Shown in pieces: positions 26,475 through 36,809 of a DNA stretch of 64,000 bases. Made by a program: the position numbers and the translations under genes. This DNA is from Tipula vernalis (Eukaryota; Arthropoda; Insecta; Diptera; Tipulidae): the NCBI GenBank assembly GCA_958295665.1, contig OY282558.1, forward strand, positions 326,775,106 through 326,839,105, written 5' to 3'. The notes beneath the pieces were generated by a model, which was not told the origin of the DNA, ran no database searches, and was given only the letters and a program-made list of their open reading frames with translations. How positions within the stretch are numbered: position 1 is the first letter of the stretch; every line of letters starts with the position of its first letter.

Positions 26475-27880
26475 TTGTTCTAATTGTTCTTTGATTGATT
26501 GATATCAGTAGATTATAATTTGATTTTAATTTTTAATTTTATTTTTTTTATTTTTTTTATTTGGATTGTTATGGAAATATTATGGATAATTAATTGTGTT
26601 TTGTATAGTTTATGTTGGAAAATTTATAAAAATATTTTTATGATTGATGTTTTCCAAAATAGAAAATGAATGTTTTTTCGGAAAATAATAAAAAAAAAAA
26701 AAAAAAAAAAAAGTTTCTACTCGAGAATTTATACATTACATTTGGGAATTTAAATTTTCAGAGTTTTGCTCAAAATTTTGATTTTATATTCGATATGTTG
26801 AAATTCACAAATGTGTGTTAACTTATCTCACGTAAATGCCCTCATTATTTTACAAAAATTCATGTTTGAATGGCACATGCAGCTGGCACATACAGTTGTG
26901 TTCATATTAATAGCAGCGCATTACCTTGCTTTAATAACTCTTTAATATTTTTTACTCCTTACTTTTTTCCAAGGTTGGCAATGCTCTGAGAGTTTCTTCT
27001 CTCCTCTCTTATTAACGGTATATCATTACTGTTTAAAAAAATGCGTAATTCCTTTTTATGAGATTACATTATTGTTAGCGATTGTTTGAACCAAGCTGTT
27101 CATAATAATAGCAGCAACGAAAGAAATATAATTTCAAGCGAGATTTTTAACGAAAAGTTGAAACTTTTTAACTAATTGGTAAGTACAAATTTTTCTCGTA
27201 ATTCGTAAAGTGCAAAAACCATATTCAACTGGATTTTAGAAAATTAATGGGTCGATCCAAGCGTTACACAGAAGAAAAGCGAAACTTTATTAAAAAAACT
27301 TCGATGTGAAGGAAAATCTTACCGTGAAATACAAGAAATTATCTGATGTTCTGCGAAAATGGTATGTAATTCAGTAAAATGTACTGATAAGGCTGAAACA
27401 CGTGGGCCAAAAAGGAAAACAACTGGGCGTATTGATCGACAAATCGTACAAATGGTAAAGAACGACTCTCATATGAGCTCAAAAAAGATAAAGAAGGAAC
27501 TTCAGGTACCTGTAAGTGTGGTCACTATACGGAGGCACCTATTAGAAGCTAAATTGGCCGCCAGGCCAAGAGAAAATTACTATTGTTCAGCAAGAGACAT
27601 ATGGCAAAAAAAATACAGTTCGCTAAGGCGCACGTCAATTGGCCCCTAGAAAACTGGCGAAATGTTTTATGGAGCGACGAAAGTAAAATTGTCCTTTATG
27701 GTTCCACAGGTCGTCGACAATATGTGAGGATATCTCCAAACACTGCCCACGACCGAAAGTACACAGTAAAGACTATTAAACATGGTGGTGTAAAATTGAT
27801 GGTTTGGGCTTGCTTCTTTATGGTGTTGGGCCGATATATTTGATAAATTTCTATACATTAAAATACTTGAAGACATCATA

Positions 27881-29169
27881 CGAGGGCGGATTGAAAATGA
27901 AGCTACCTAAGTAGGAAAACAAAATTTTTTTTTGCCAAAAACCATTTATTTCTCAACATAGTCTCCATTTAATTCGACACACTTAGTAAGACGATATTCC
28001 AACTTTTTTATACCATCTGAATAATACGATTTCGGGAACCCCTCAAAATACGCGTTAGTTTCGATAATCACTTCTTCGTTTGAGATGAATCTTTGTCCTG
28101 CGAGCCATTTTTTCAAGTTTGGAAACAGGAAAAAGTCACTAGGAGCTAAATCTGGACTATAAGGTGGATGATCAACCAATTCGAAGTGTATTTCACGTAA
28201 TTTTAGCATCGTATCTAATGCTGTGTGAACCGGTGCGTTGTCTTGAAGAAAGAGCACTTTTTTCTTCTTTAAACGTGGTCGTTTTTCCTTGATTGCATCA
28301 ACCAATTGATCCAATAATGCACGATAATACTTTCCTGTGATTGTGGATCCTTTTTCAAGATAATCGATGAGCAATATTCCGTGTGCATCAACATATAGTG
28401 GCCGTAACCTTGCCAGCCGATTTCACTGCCTTTGCCTTCTTCGGAGCACTTCCACCAGCTTTCACCCATTGTTTCGATTAATTTTTGGTTTCAGGTGTGT
28501 AGTGGTGGACCCACGTTTCATCAACAGTAATTAATCGACGCCAAAAATCAACAGGATTACGCTTTATCATGTCCAAACACTGCTGTGAAGTGGTCTGTCG
28601 GACTCGTTTTTGTTCGACACTGAGCAAACGCGGCACCCATCTTGCCGATAGCTTTTTCATATGCAAATGTTCATGCAAAATGTTGAACACACGTTCATAT
28701 GATGTGTTTACCATTTCAACAATCTCACGCAACTTGACTCGGCGATCATTCATAACGATATAGAGGATTTTCTTGATATTTTCTTCAGTAACCACCTCTT
28801 TTGGCCATCCTGTTGATGGTATTGTTGCAGTGCTTCTTCGGCCGCGTTTAAATTCAGCAATCCAATTTTTTACCATGTAATCTGACGGAGCAGACTCACC
28901 GTAATGTTTATCGAGCTTTTCTTTTGTCTCTTTCACCGTTTTCCCTTTCAAATAATAGTGTTTAATCACTGCACGAAATTCGTTTTTTTCCATTTTTCAA
29001 GAAACACAAAAGTTGCTTACTTCAAACGACTACAACAAATAAACTAATCGATGAATTTGGGTGAAATTTTAACAGCTGACGTTTGACAGATCGCAATTTC
29101 TAAAAAACAAAATTTTTTTGTGTTTGTGCTGCCATCTAGCGCTAGGTAGCTTCATTTTCAATCCGCTCG
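27881..29169 (-). mobile_element. mariner element nested in the Tc1-like element
   Basis: A 1289-bp element bordered by TA on each side (27879-27880 and 29170-29171). The inverted ends are CGAGGGCGGATTGAAAATGA on the left and, read from the right, CGAGCGGATTGAAAATGAAG, followed by a shared gctaccta. It carries one transposase gene on the minus strand. It interrupts the Tc1 reading frame between ILEDII-like and YAEYEMAL residues, and removing it with one TA restores the Tc1 homology apart from a one-base lesion. The size is normal for mariner. Confidence 0.95.
27946..28993 (-). pseudogene. mariner transposase (two lesions)
   Basis: A mariner transposase of about 345 residues, which cuts and pastes at TA. 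It starts at ATG 28993 with MEKNEFRAVIKHYYLKGK. The N-terminal paired helix-turn-helix region includes IKKILYIVMNDRRVKLREIV. The linker motif WVPRLL is followed by ITVDETWVHHYTPE (first catalytic Asp). The C-terminal part has KKKVLFLQDNAPVHTA (second Asp) and HPPYSPDLAPSDFFLF (third Asp), the DD34D layout of mariner. Two lesions break it: a TAA stop just after HHYTPETKN (28478) and a one-base loss near 28400 that shifts into the frame used from 28374. Otherwise it is little decayed, so the insertion is fairly recent compared with the surrounding Tc1 copy. Confidence 0.95.
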
Positions 29170-29484
29170 TACTATACCTATGCTGAGTATGAAATGGCCC
29201 TTCAATAAGATAACGACCCAAAACACACAAGCAACCAGGCGAAGTCATGGTTTCGGAAGATCAAAATTAATCTTATGGAGTAGCCAACGCAATTACCGGA
29301 CCTCAATTCCATAGACAACGTCTTAGACAACGTCTATGCTGATGACAAAAATAAAGTGAGCAAAGTTAATCCAAAAAATGCCCAGCAATTGTGGGAGGTA
29401 GTGCACGAAGCCTGTAGTACAATACCCATTGGGAGATGTCAAAACTTAGTGGACTCTATGAAAAGGAGAAGGGCATGCAAATAA

Positions 29485-31288
29485 ATACTGACTAAATATT
29501 GATGAATTAAAACAACAACCAGAAAATCTGCTTTTCTAGAAGAACTCCGGATCGTCAAATAATGTGCAGTAGACTATTGAGATATGTATTTTAATTTGAG
29601 GTTTTTTTGGTTCCTAATTTATTGATCTAACTTAGCGGAATTTAGCCCAAAGTATAACATTCTTAACTTCTAAAAAAAATATTTGTTGGCCTAATTTTAA
29701 AATTAAAAAAAAATTTTTTTTTTAAATTTTTGGGTTATAAAATTTTAAGCTATGAAAGTCGAATTACGTTATTCTTGAAGAAAAATTAAAAGTATTTCAA
29801 ATAAACCATAAAATATGTGGTAAAACGTTAAATAAGTGGAAATATTTAAAAATATGTGGTAACATAGGGCTCATTCACTTTTATTTGTTCTAAAAAGAAT
29901 AACTATCTAACAAATTTTTGGTTTGGATTCTCAAAAAAAAAAAAAAAAAATCTTTCTCTAAGAATCCTAAGCCTACTCATGAGTAATCTCCAGCCGCACC
30001 GAACGAAATGCCATCCAGTTCAAACTGTGCACAACACCCGATACATTCGACACCCGCCGCTAATATCAAACAACTGATTAAAACAACATCCTCGTAGTGT
30101 GGTTAAAGTAGTGTAAGGGCCTGATTCAACATATGTTGAGCCCACAAAAGTACCCAGACTACAACAACTTGATTCTCTAAAAAATAAGATGAATTTGTGT
30201 ATTTGTGTAATCGGTTTCATTGACTTGTTTATGATTTGTTAAGTAAATGTGGAAATCTGGAGATCAAACTTGTCGACAGTAAATTATTTGCTAATTTCTC
30301 TACAGTAAAACGAGATCAGGTAACCTTTCTACAAACATTTCTAAAGGAATATCCCGTCAACACTGTTTCCTAATAAGAAACCAGTTACATTGAAAATATA
30401 CAAAAATGTCACACCAAGTTGTGAAAATTATATTTAGTTTAGTTGGTCTAGCTTAGCCGACCGCACGATATATAATAAAAACACTGTTTGACAAAAAAGG
30501 CACGCGAGCACCATACGAGCGCTTTGATATTCATTTCATTTTCAGCATATCAATAGAGCCACCCATCGGTTCCATAACATCAATAACTTTTGAATTTTTT
30601 CATACATATTTTGTACTACCAATACTCAAATATTAGGTTATACACGTGATTGCAATTCCCACGAAGTTGACGATGAAGCATTGCCAATGTTTAACGCACA
30701 CGCCAAGATAAAAAATTGAGGTAAACTTTTGACGGAAATTTTACTTGAATATTTACAACTATCATTTTCAAATTTTAGAGAATCGGAAAATAGTGTGATT
30801 ATGTGTAAACGGTCGCTTTACGCATTTAGACATTATCTTATTTTTTAGAGAATCAGTGTTTTCAAGCGAAAATTCTTAAGGCACTACTGTACTGTAAACA
30901 TTATTTTTATTTTCTAATAAAGCACTTAATCCCATTCTTAATGTTTTTTCACTTCAGATTTATAATTGATTATCATTATCTTACAATGATGTAACTATTT
31001 TAAATTGAACTTAATTCTGTGTTTGTGCGAATTTCAAAACGATGTATTTGTATAGTTTTCTCAAATTATTTTAGACGATTTTTTGTGTAAATTCCCAATC
31101 TTCTTAATTTATTTGGATGTAGTATTTTTTATAATACGAGTTTTCTGGGAACGTATCATCGCGTAGAAACAGAATTCGGGCTAATTTGATTTCATAATAT
31201 TATATCATCTATAAATGTACATAAATAATAACCAGATGCTGAAACTGAGTTTGATACCTAAGTTCATTGATATTCGGTGCACATTTAT
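29485..31288. other. Intronic sequence, nothing recognised
   Basis: AT-rich DNA between the Tc1 relic and exon 2. Homopolymer runs occur at 29697-29730 and 29933-29950. 29975-30180 is less AT-rich than its surroundings (ccagccgcaccgaacgaaat and cgacacccgccgct) and might be part of an LTR or another element, but no motif confirms it. No coding exon is supported. Confidence 0.35.
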
Positions 31289-31357
31289 TTATATATAAAA
31301 GAGAGTAGGAAGTTGCCTTAATGAATTGTTATTAAAAATAATAAAATCTGTACTTAC

Positions 31358-31528
31358 TTGTGATAAAATATTAGCCAAAGCTGGTACTGCATGTTCTTTA
31401 CAAATTAAATTCGTATCAACATCTATATAGTGTTCATCTAGCCCCCCTAAACCATCTGGACTATGGAACGAAAATTCTGTTTCATATTTTTTGATAATCG
31501 CTTCATGGCAACCCACATAAACTGGAAT
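31358..31528 (-). CDS. Nucleoside hydrolase, exon 2
   Basis: Residues 65-121 of the nucleoside hydrolase, a phase-0 exon of 171 bp. It starts after the acceptor TTTATTTAATAG|ATT and ends CAA|GTAAGT. The sequence reads IPVYVGCHEAIIKKYE (the family's P-V-Y-x-G strand after the first Rossmann-like unit) and FHSPDGLGGLDE (residues 85-96, the H-G-x-D-G-LG loop that lies over the active site; here H-S-P-D). It continues to HAVPALANILSQ, the helix before the GPLTN strand encoded 31 kb away in exon 3. No stop or frameshift occurs. Joined to exons 1 and 3 it leaves no gap relative to the family order. Confidence 0.9.
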
Positions 31529-31607
31529 CTATTAAATAAATTAGTTAAGATCAAAATTTTCGTTTTGGCAAGTAAATATAACAAAAACTGATAGATAAGA
31601 AACTTAC
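31529..31607 (-). other. Intron 1 of nucleoside hydrolase (79 bp)
   Basis: Short GT-AG intron, donor GAT|GTAAGTTTC and acceptor TTAATAG|ATT, of a size common in insects. It is in phase 0 and falls between residues D64 and I65. The contrast with intron 2 is about 400-fold. Confidence 0.9.
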
Positions 31608-31799
31608 ATCTAATCTATTGAGGGCCTTTAAGACCATCAACACATTACGGCCAATGAATTCAATTGGTGCATTTCCAAATGTGCAAGTAATAGCAATCAC
31701 TTGGACGTTATAAACTATTTCATTTTTAATTAACAAAAATAAGGCCCAAGCATCATCAGTACCCACATCACAGTCTATAATAATTTTACGCGGAGGCAT
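31608..31799 (-). CDS. Nucleoside hydrolase, exon 1
   Basis: Residues 1-64, starting at the ATG at 31799 (MPPRKIIIDCDVGTDDAWAL). The DxDxGxDD calcium site of nucleoside hydrolases is complete: D9, D11, D15 and D16. TFGNAPIEFIGRNVLMVL (residues 40-57) matches the G-N-x-x-x-E-x-x-x-x-N substrate-site helix, with N43 a likely ribose contact. The start was chosen because the family begins only a few residues before the Asp cluster and no in-frame ATG lies upstream before a stop. An upstream non-coding exon is possible. The enzyme is normally cytosolic and about 310-340 residues long; 170 are present in this window. No signal peptide is seen. Confidence 0.92.
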
Positions 31800-32480
31800 T
31801 CCCACCAAAAATATATTTGACACGATTACTTAACACTAAAAATAATATATTATCGAACTTATACGATGCGAGTCTCGCACGATACTAAATTGTATGTTTT
31901 TAAATTTTTATGCAATGCCGGTTAACGCGCTGTTTAGAAATTCTTGATTCTGACACATTCACATACATTTGTATCGTCATCGTAAAACGAAAAAAATCCA
32001 TATTTTCATTTAGTTTTGTAGAGCATTTCTTCTCTAAAACGATTAGCATTGCCACTATACTATACATGTATAACAACTACACAGTAAGAATGTATAAAGA
32101 AGAAAGATGAAAAGAAACAGCCAAAATTTAGTTGTGAGAATTTTTATTTTTGGGGTATTCTATTACATATCGCTCCTTCAATAGAAAAATGACACAACTC
32201 AAAATATGCAATTTTTCAGAATAACGATTTGAAAAATTCACTATACGTGGAATCAAAAAAAACAACTTTCTCCTTATGGGGAAGTTCCGGGGGTCTATTT
32301 TCTATAAACATGAAAGATGATTTCAAATTTTCAGAAAAAGCCTTCTGATTTTTATCCCAATTTTCTGTATAGCGCAAAAACGGAAATAATTTTTTAAATA
32401 AATTTTATTCAAATTTAATTTCAATCAAATTCTTTACTTCCAAATAGACGTAATCCTTGTTTTGTGATTATAAAATATAA
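31800..32480. other. Upstream region of nucleoside hydrolase
   Basis: Region 5' of the gene on the minus strand. Within the first 100 bp the minus strand contains a near-palindrome TCGTGCGAGACTCGCA, then TCGTATAAG and an AT-rich stretch. A promoter should lie here, but no convincing TATA, initiator or downstream element can be fixed. TTTTTAG|TGTTAAG at about 31840 could be an acceptor of a 5' untranslated intron. Nothing else is recognised up to 32480. Confidence 0.3.
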
Positions 32481-32499
32481 AGGGCTGAAACCTCATGAG

Positions 32500-33610
32500 G
32501 TTTTCATGAGGTGGTCAGAACTTCGGTCTTGATTGATTCGACTCTCCTTAATTCTTAACCTCCAACTCAATAAACAAATCAACCTCCATCTCAATCGCAA
32601 CATAATTCTAAACGCAATCACCAAATTAACCACCAACCAAAACCTCAAATCAATCACCAATTCAACCCCATATCAACTTTCACATCAAACCTTAACCTAA
32701 CTTCAAATCAACTGTTAAATAATTTCCGAACCTAATAACTCAGTTAACTACAATACAGGCTAACTAAATCCTAACTCAACTTCAACTCAACTTAGCTCGA
32801 ACCAAATCTAAACCCCTCATACCATCGTACCATCATTCCACCATACCATCAAACCATCATATCATCATCATCATAGTACTAATACCCTTCACCATCACAC
32901 AATTCTTATACATGTATGTACAAACCACCAGTTTCAAATTTCATCATAATCGGTAAAGGAATAGCCAACTTCCATCCTACTTATCCATATTCCAGAACTT
33001 TATTCAAAGTATAAATAAATAAACAAATTAGTTCCCTAATATTTTATTTATCTAAAAATCATTTTACAATCCAATTTCCATCACCCACATCAAATTTCAT
33101 CATAATCGGTTAAGGAATATCCAAGTTCCGTCCTCATTTCCAGAACTTTATCTAAAAATCATTTTAGAGTCCCATTTCCAACATGTCAAATTTCATCATA
33201 ATCGGTTGAGAAATAGGCAAGTTCCGTCATACCTGGCCATAATACAGAACTTTATCTAAAAATCATTTTAGAATCCCATTTCAACGCACATGTCAAATTT
33301 CATCATAATCAATTAAGGAATAGAAAAGTTCCATCCTATTTGGCCGTATGCCAGAACTTCGTCTACGAATCATTTTAGAATCCCATTTCCATTAGAAATG
33401 CTTCATCAAAATCGGATAAGATATAGAATCCCAATAAATTTAAAAAAAAAATTCACAAATCCTCAGTTTAATGGACACCTCACTACAACGGACAACCGTT
33501 TTGGTAACGTCGATTTCCGTTGTAGTGAGGTTTTCCTGTATATAAATTGCTTAACTGCTCACTAAATCCTAATTCAACCCCAATTCAACCCCTATCCCCG
33601 ATGTCCGTTT
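32500..33610 (-). repeat. Minisatellite-bearing dispersed repeat, inverted copy
   Basis: Reverse-oriented relative of the block at 3430-5310. 32540-32820 is the gttgagttggggttgg-type array read in reverse (caacctccaactcaa). 32930-33430 holds four to five tandem ~100-bp units (aatttcatcataatcggt, cagaactttatctaaaaatc, catttta-gaatcccatttcc). 33540-33600 again shows ctgctcactaaatcctaatt, the junction motif of the array. A short MITE is inserted at 33464. (ccatcat)-like repeats at 32820-32880 are a local expansion. Confidence 0.6.
33464..33538. mobile_element. 75-bp pogo/Tigger-like MITE
   Basis: Starts CAGTTTAATGG and ends CCTG. It has a 15-bp perfect inverted repeat, cctcactacaacgga at 33478-33492 against tccgttgtagtgagg at 33516-33530. 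CAG ends with an ACCTC-x-CTA-x-AACGGA block are typical of insect pogo/Tigger terminal repeats. TA follows the right end, but the left flank is CCT, so the TA duplication is not intact. It interrupts the minisatellite repeat. It has no coding capacity. Confidence 0.65.
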
Positions 33611-34200
33611 TGCTCCATCACCCACCAGTTTTCCACAAAACCCCAATTTTTGGGTCAAAATTGCTCAAGAAAATATCAAAGTCTATTTTTTGTACCGTTT
33701 ACTTCAGATATATCGTTTCCGCAGTAGTAACCCAAAAAAAGCCCAACTTTAGGTCAAAATGGCCAAAAAAATTCCAAAGTAATTTACCTTTCTATTTTGG
33801 TTACTAATGGCTTTTGACTAAATCATTGTTAGAAAATAAGACAAAGAAACTCATACTAAAACACAGACGCATAACTTACACTCAAACTTAGACAATCAAA
33901 CTGTTACTCAAACCGAGACACAAGACTCACACTTGAACTATGACAAGCAAATTGAAATTCAGAGAGTATATTTAAGTTACAAGTAGAAGACAAATAAGAC
34001 AAAATTCGCGGCTTAAGTGACTGAAACAAAGTTACTGGCAATAGGAAAGTGAAACTTAACTAAGAAAGATTAGCTGAAACGAGTTCCCCCTGACCTTGCT
34101 GCAGTTTGAGTTTGTCTGCTCATCCCACCTTCCCCGATATCTCCTTTCCATTTTCCTTATACGTCCTGGTGGAAGCGCTTCCCTTGCTCTTCATTATAGT
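33611..34200. other. Spacer, nothing recognised
   Basis: 33800-33990 is A- and C-rich with recurring actcaaac and gacaa phrases, a degenerate low-complexity tract. 34080-34200 is less AT-rich and leads into the protein relic to the right; it may be its downstream coding or untranslated part. No gene is supported. Confidence 0.35.
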
Positions 34201-34219
34201 CGCCTAAATTGTCAGGAAA

Positions 34220-35791
34220 TTAATCAAGAGGGAAACCAAAAAATGGAGCTTTAAGTTCATAAGACTTTGTAACAATGTTTTTGTAATGCTCACTTCTGGT
34301 GTATCCTAAGAAGTTTTCACAAACTTCTCTAAAACTGAGCCAGGCAGCTTTCTCATCTTTTTGCATGGTTTTAAAGAATTTTTTGTCTTGAAATTGTTTT
34401 CGTATTTGAGGTCCGTTAAAAATACCTTCTTTAATTTTGGCTTCTGTCAGTTTTGAAAATTGTTGTGCTATGTATTGGAAACATTGGTATTTTTTATCTA
34501 ATGCCTTCACATATTGCTCCATCAGCCCATGTTTTATGTGTAGTGGATTTAAGAGAATTTTTGAGGGATCTAATAAAGGTTCTTCAATTTCATTAGGTTT
34601 TCCAAGCTGAAGACAGTCTCTTAGCGGTCACTGTTTTTTATCGTAATGGTTTTCTCGATCTCTACTATTCCAGAGACATTTAAAACAAGGGTACTTCACA
34701 AAACCAGGCAGCTGTCCTAGCAGTTTTGTTATAATTTTTAAATACCCACACACTTCCCAATTGTGCTCTGAGTACTTAATTTTTTGCAAAATATATCCTA
34801 GATCTCCATAATTCTCTCCCATAGAGATTGACTGGACTATTAGGACAGTGGCATTTTTATTTCCATTGTGCAGTAGTACCACTTTTAGCCTGAGTTTTGA
34901 GGAGTCAATGGATCCACTAGTTAGGTTTGTAAATATTAGATTTTAAATCATTCATCAGTGCTCGTATATTTGTGCAATATACCAATGAAGTATTTTTATC
35001 TTTGGTAAAGTGCTTCCGAAATTCCAGGGACTACCAAGTTTCGACTTTTCCGTTCACTAACTATGTCTTCAGCTTCAGATACATCTTTTGGTAATATATC
35101 TCCTAATCAAATTATTGAGGTAGTTCTGAGTGAATACTATTGGAACTTTCTCTTCTTTAGGTGCAATATACTCTCCTCCATTTCATTTTCACTGCTGTAA
35201 AGTTCTTCCCCGCTGGCTTCGCTCTCGCCTACGTTATCCTTTGAAACATCCATTACATTATTGTTTGAAAAACTTGAGTTAAAGTAATTGGACTTTACAG
35301 GTTTCGTCATTGTACATACATCTGCGTACTTTTTATTTGATTTACTCTTTAAATTAAAACCTTTCGCTTTCGGTATTACAAAAGTAACATTCCTCTTTCG
35401 ATAGAGGTTGTTTCCATATTGCAGGTATTGTATATTTTAAATTTGAGTTATTCTTAGTATTATTCCACCGCTTTAGCATAGTTGATCATGCATTGCATAT
35501 ACTATTTGGAGTCCAAATATTTTCCTCAAGGATCTCCCTACCGAAACATTCGTGGTATATATTTTTAGTCGATTTAAATATAGTATTCTGACATTTAGCT
35601 ATTTCAAATTTACCACAAATGTAACAAAATACATTCGGGCCCCTATCACACTGATGTCTTCTTACAGCTGTATATTCCTCAAAGGCCAAGTTGCCTACTC
35701 TTGAGGGGCGACGGTCGCATGATGACGACGCCGGTGGGCTCGGCATACCATATATAAAAAAATTCGTAAATATTTGTGTAACCAACCCCAA
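34220..35791 (-). pseudogene. Relic of an uncharacterised Cys-rich repeat-encoded protein
   Basis: Reads leftward as one decayed protein. The N-terminal part (35690-35440) has VFCYICGKFEIAKCQ, an IYHECFG block and WTPNSIC, a Cys-pair domain. 35450-35380 reads YTIPAIWKQPLSKEECYFC. After an acidic linker (35260-35150, EASGEEFYSSENEMEES), 34882-34628 reads VLLHNGNKNATVLIVQSISM, then WEVCGYLKIITKLLGQLPGF and KYPCFKCLWNSRDRENHY. 34522-34220 reads VKALDKKYQCFQYIAQQF, KEGIFNGPQIRKQF and WLSFREVCENFLGYT. I recognise this as a protein type that recurs as uncharacterised, multi-copy predictions in arthropod genomes, probably a mobile-element protein, but I do not know its function. At least five stops or shifts split it, so this copy is dead. 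Confidence 0.6.
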
Positions 35792-36250
35792 TTCAACTCC
35801 AACTCAACTTCAACTTACCCCGCAAATTGACCCTTAACCTTCAAATCAACCCCAAATTCAATGCCCAATACAATAATTAAATCAGTATATATAAAAAATT
35901 CGTAAATTTTTTTATATAACCAGGTGTTTTGGTTCAATTCGTATAGCAGATACCTCACCCTCTTGAAGAACAGTTTCCAAAAGCTTTTCAAATCTTCACC
36001 TTGATCATAGAAACCGATTGGCGAAAAAAATTCCAAATTGGACAAGCCGTTCTCGAGATACCTTGGGTACAAACATCCAGACCGGACATTTTTTTTTTTG
36101 CTTTTTCAGACTCACGGGCATTGAAAACGTCGAGAAAAATGGTTTTGGACCAACCAAATTTTTCGTCATTTTTGACAGGATTTCAATACCTACTTTGGTA
36201 TTTTTAGACCGAAGTAATCCAACTCATTTTTCTTCCTTTCTGGAAACTTA
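35745..36250 (-). repeat. Dispersed repeat, inverted copy of 3455-3920
   Basis: Read leftward from 36225 it matches the lead of the repeat at 3455: TACTTCGGTCTAAAA, then tttggttggtccaaaacca, gaacggcttgtcc, tttctatgatcaaggt, gaagatttgaaaagctttt, and cacctggttatata. It ends in the gttgagttgg-type array at 35870-35760. The first bases are the last codons of the ORF ending at 36190, so coding end and repeat are contiguous. Confidence 0.75.
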
Positions 36251-36696
36251 ATGTTGGTCTTGTACAAACGCCGTAAACTTAACTGTTGGTTTTGTTTCGC
36301 TGTTCCTCTTGGACATTTTACAGTTATCTCTGAGAATGTTTCCGCCAAGTAAGATGTTTTACATAGAATTTTGTATGGATCACTCCTTTTAATTTTAATT
36401 ATTCTCACATCTGTTAATTTTTGCTCAGATTTAATGTTTTTGTATTTCATCACAGCGTAAATATACTTAGATTTCAACTTTTCTTTGTCATCGTCAGAAG
36501 CATTTGAATACGAAGGTACATAATTAGATTTACATTGCTCTACATAATCTCTGTGCAGATCAGTGATGAACTTGCTTCCTTCAATGTATTCACGGGAGGA
36601 ACGAGCTGTCTCGTAGTGTCTTCTAACACCGTCCCTAATGGTAGAATCCAATCTGACATGTTTTCCGTGTTTTCCAGCTCGAAGATCAACTGACAA
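36190..36696 (-). pseudogene. Internally deleted transposase-like ORF at repeat edge
   Basis: An open frame of 168 residues. The first part, DLRAGKHGKHVRLDSTIRDG, RRHYETARSSREYIEGS and ITDLHRDYVEQCK, resembles the middle region of uncharacterised multi-copy insect proteins thought to be DDE-type transposases. From about residue 65 it changes to a Lys-rich segment with SDPYKILCKTSYLAETF, TVKCPRGTAKQNQQLS and finally KKNELDYFGLKIPK-stop. The two halves look joined by an internal deletion. The end is shared with the YFGLKRPQ-stop at 3455, directly beside the same repeat, which supports it being the C-terminus of the element's own protein. The start at 36696 is arbitrary. Function is not known. 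Confidence 0.5.
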
Positions 36697-36809
36697 ATGT
36701 TTGTCACTTTTCTACAGAAAATAAGTAAATTTTTGAAATAAGCCAACGGGATGCGTTTATTATTTTGATGGAAATGAGACAGAATTCTTATTTTACATAA
36801 TAGTCTCAA

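Larger units (their letters stand above)
22214..26712 (+). mobile_element. Full-length, apparently intact LINE
   Basis: Two-ORF non-LTR retrotransposon with a ~540-bp 5' untranslated region, ORF1 at 22754, ORF2 at 23604, a ~215-bp 3' untranslated region and a pure A tract at 26690-26712. Both ORFs are uninterrupted, in contrast to all other elements here. The 5' border is approximate (a T-run and tcaacatggccgccg near 22209-22225). I could not find a clear target duplication. It belongs to the apurinic-endonuclease LINEs near CR1/jockey; the clade is not certain. It lies in the sense of the plus strand, antisense to the host gene whose intron holds it. Confidence 0.88.
26886..29480 (+). pseudogene. 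Tc1-like transposon relic, split by mariner
   Basis: The left end starts near 26891 with CAGTTGTGTTCATATTAATA, and a second copy of the motif, gttcataataatagcag, lies about 200 bp inward at 27098. The ORF starts at 27247 (MGRSKRYTEEKRNFIKK) with helix-turn-helix parts (IDRQIVQMVKND, SVVTIRRHLLEAKL). It continues with ENWRNVLWSDESKIVLYG (first catalytic Asp), GGVKLMVWACF and, past the mariner, a run at 29185-29480 with DNDPKHTS-like ITTQNTQATRRSHG bases, LNSIDNVLDN and STIPIGRCQNLVDSMKRR. Where Tc1 proteins have the catalytic Glu (NPIEN), this copy reads SIDN. Frameshifts occur near 27300, 27580 and 27840. The right terminal repeat was not found. The element is dead. Confidence 0.85.

Noticed and set aside
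28269..28469. Separate open frame in the middle of mariner
   Set aside because: It is an out-of-frame reading of the transposase between its stop and its frameshift.
29975..30220. Less AT-rich segment with a 66-residue open frame
   Set aside because: Looked at as a possible alternative exon of the nucleoside hydrolase or an LTR. It shows no family motif, and exon 2 to exon 3 joins without any gap, so no extra exon is needed.
32930..33430. Regular ~110-bp spacing considered as a CRISPR-like array
   Set aside because: The units are contiguous minisatellite copies without unique spacers, and the genome is eukaryotic.
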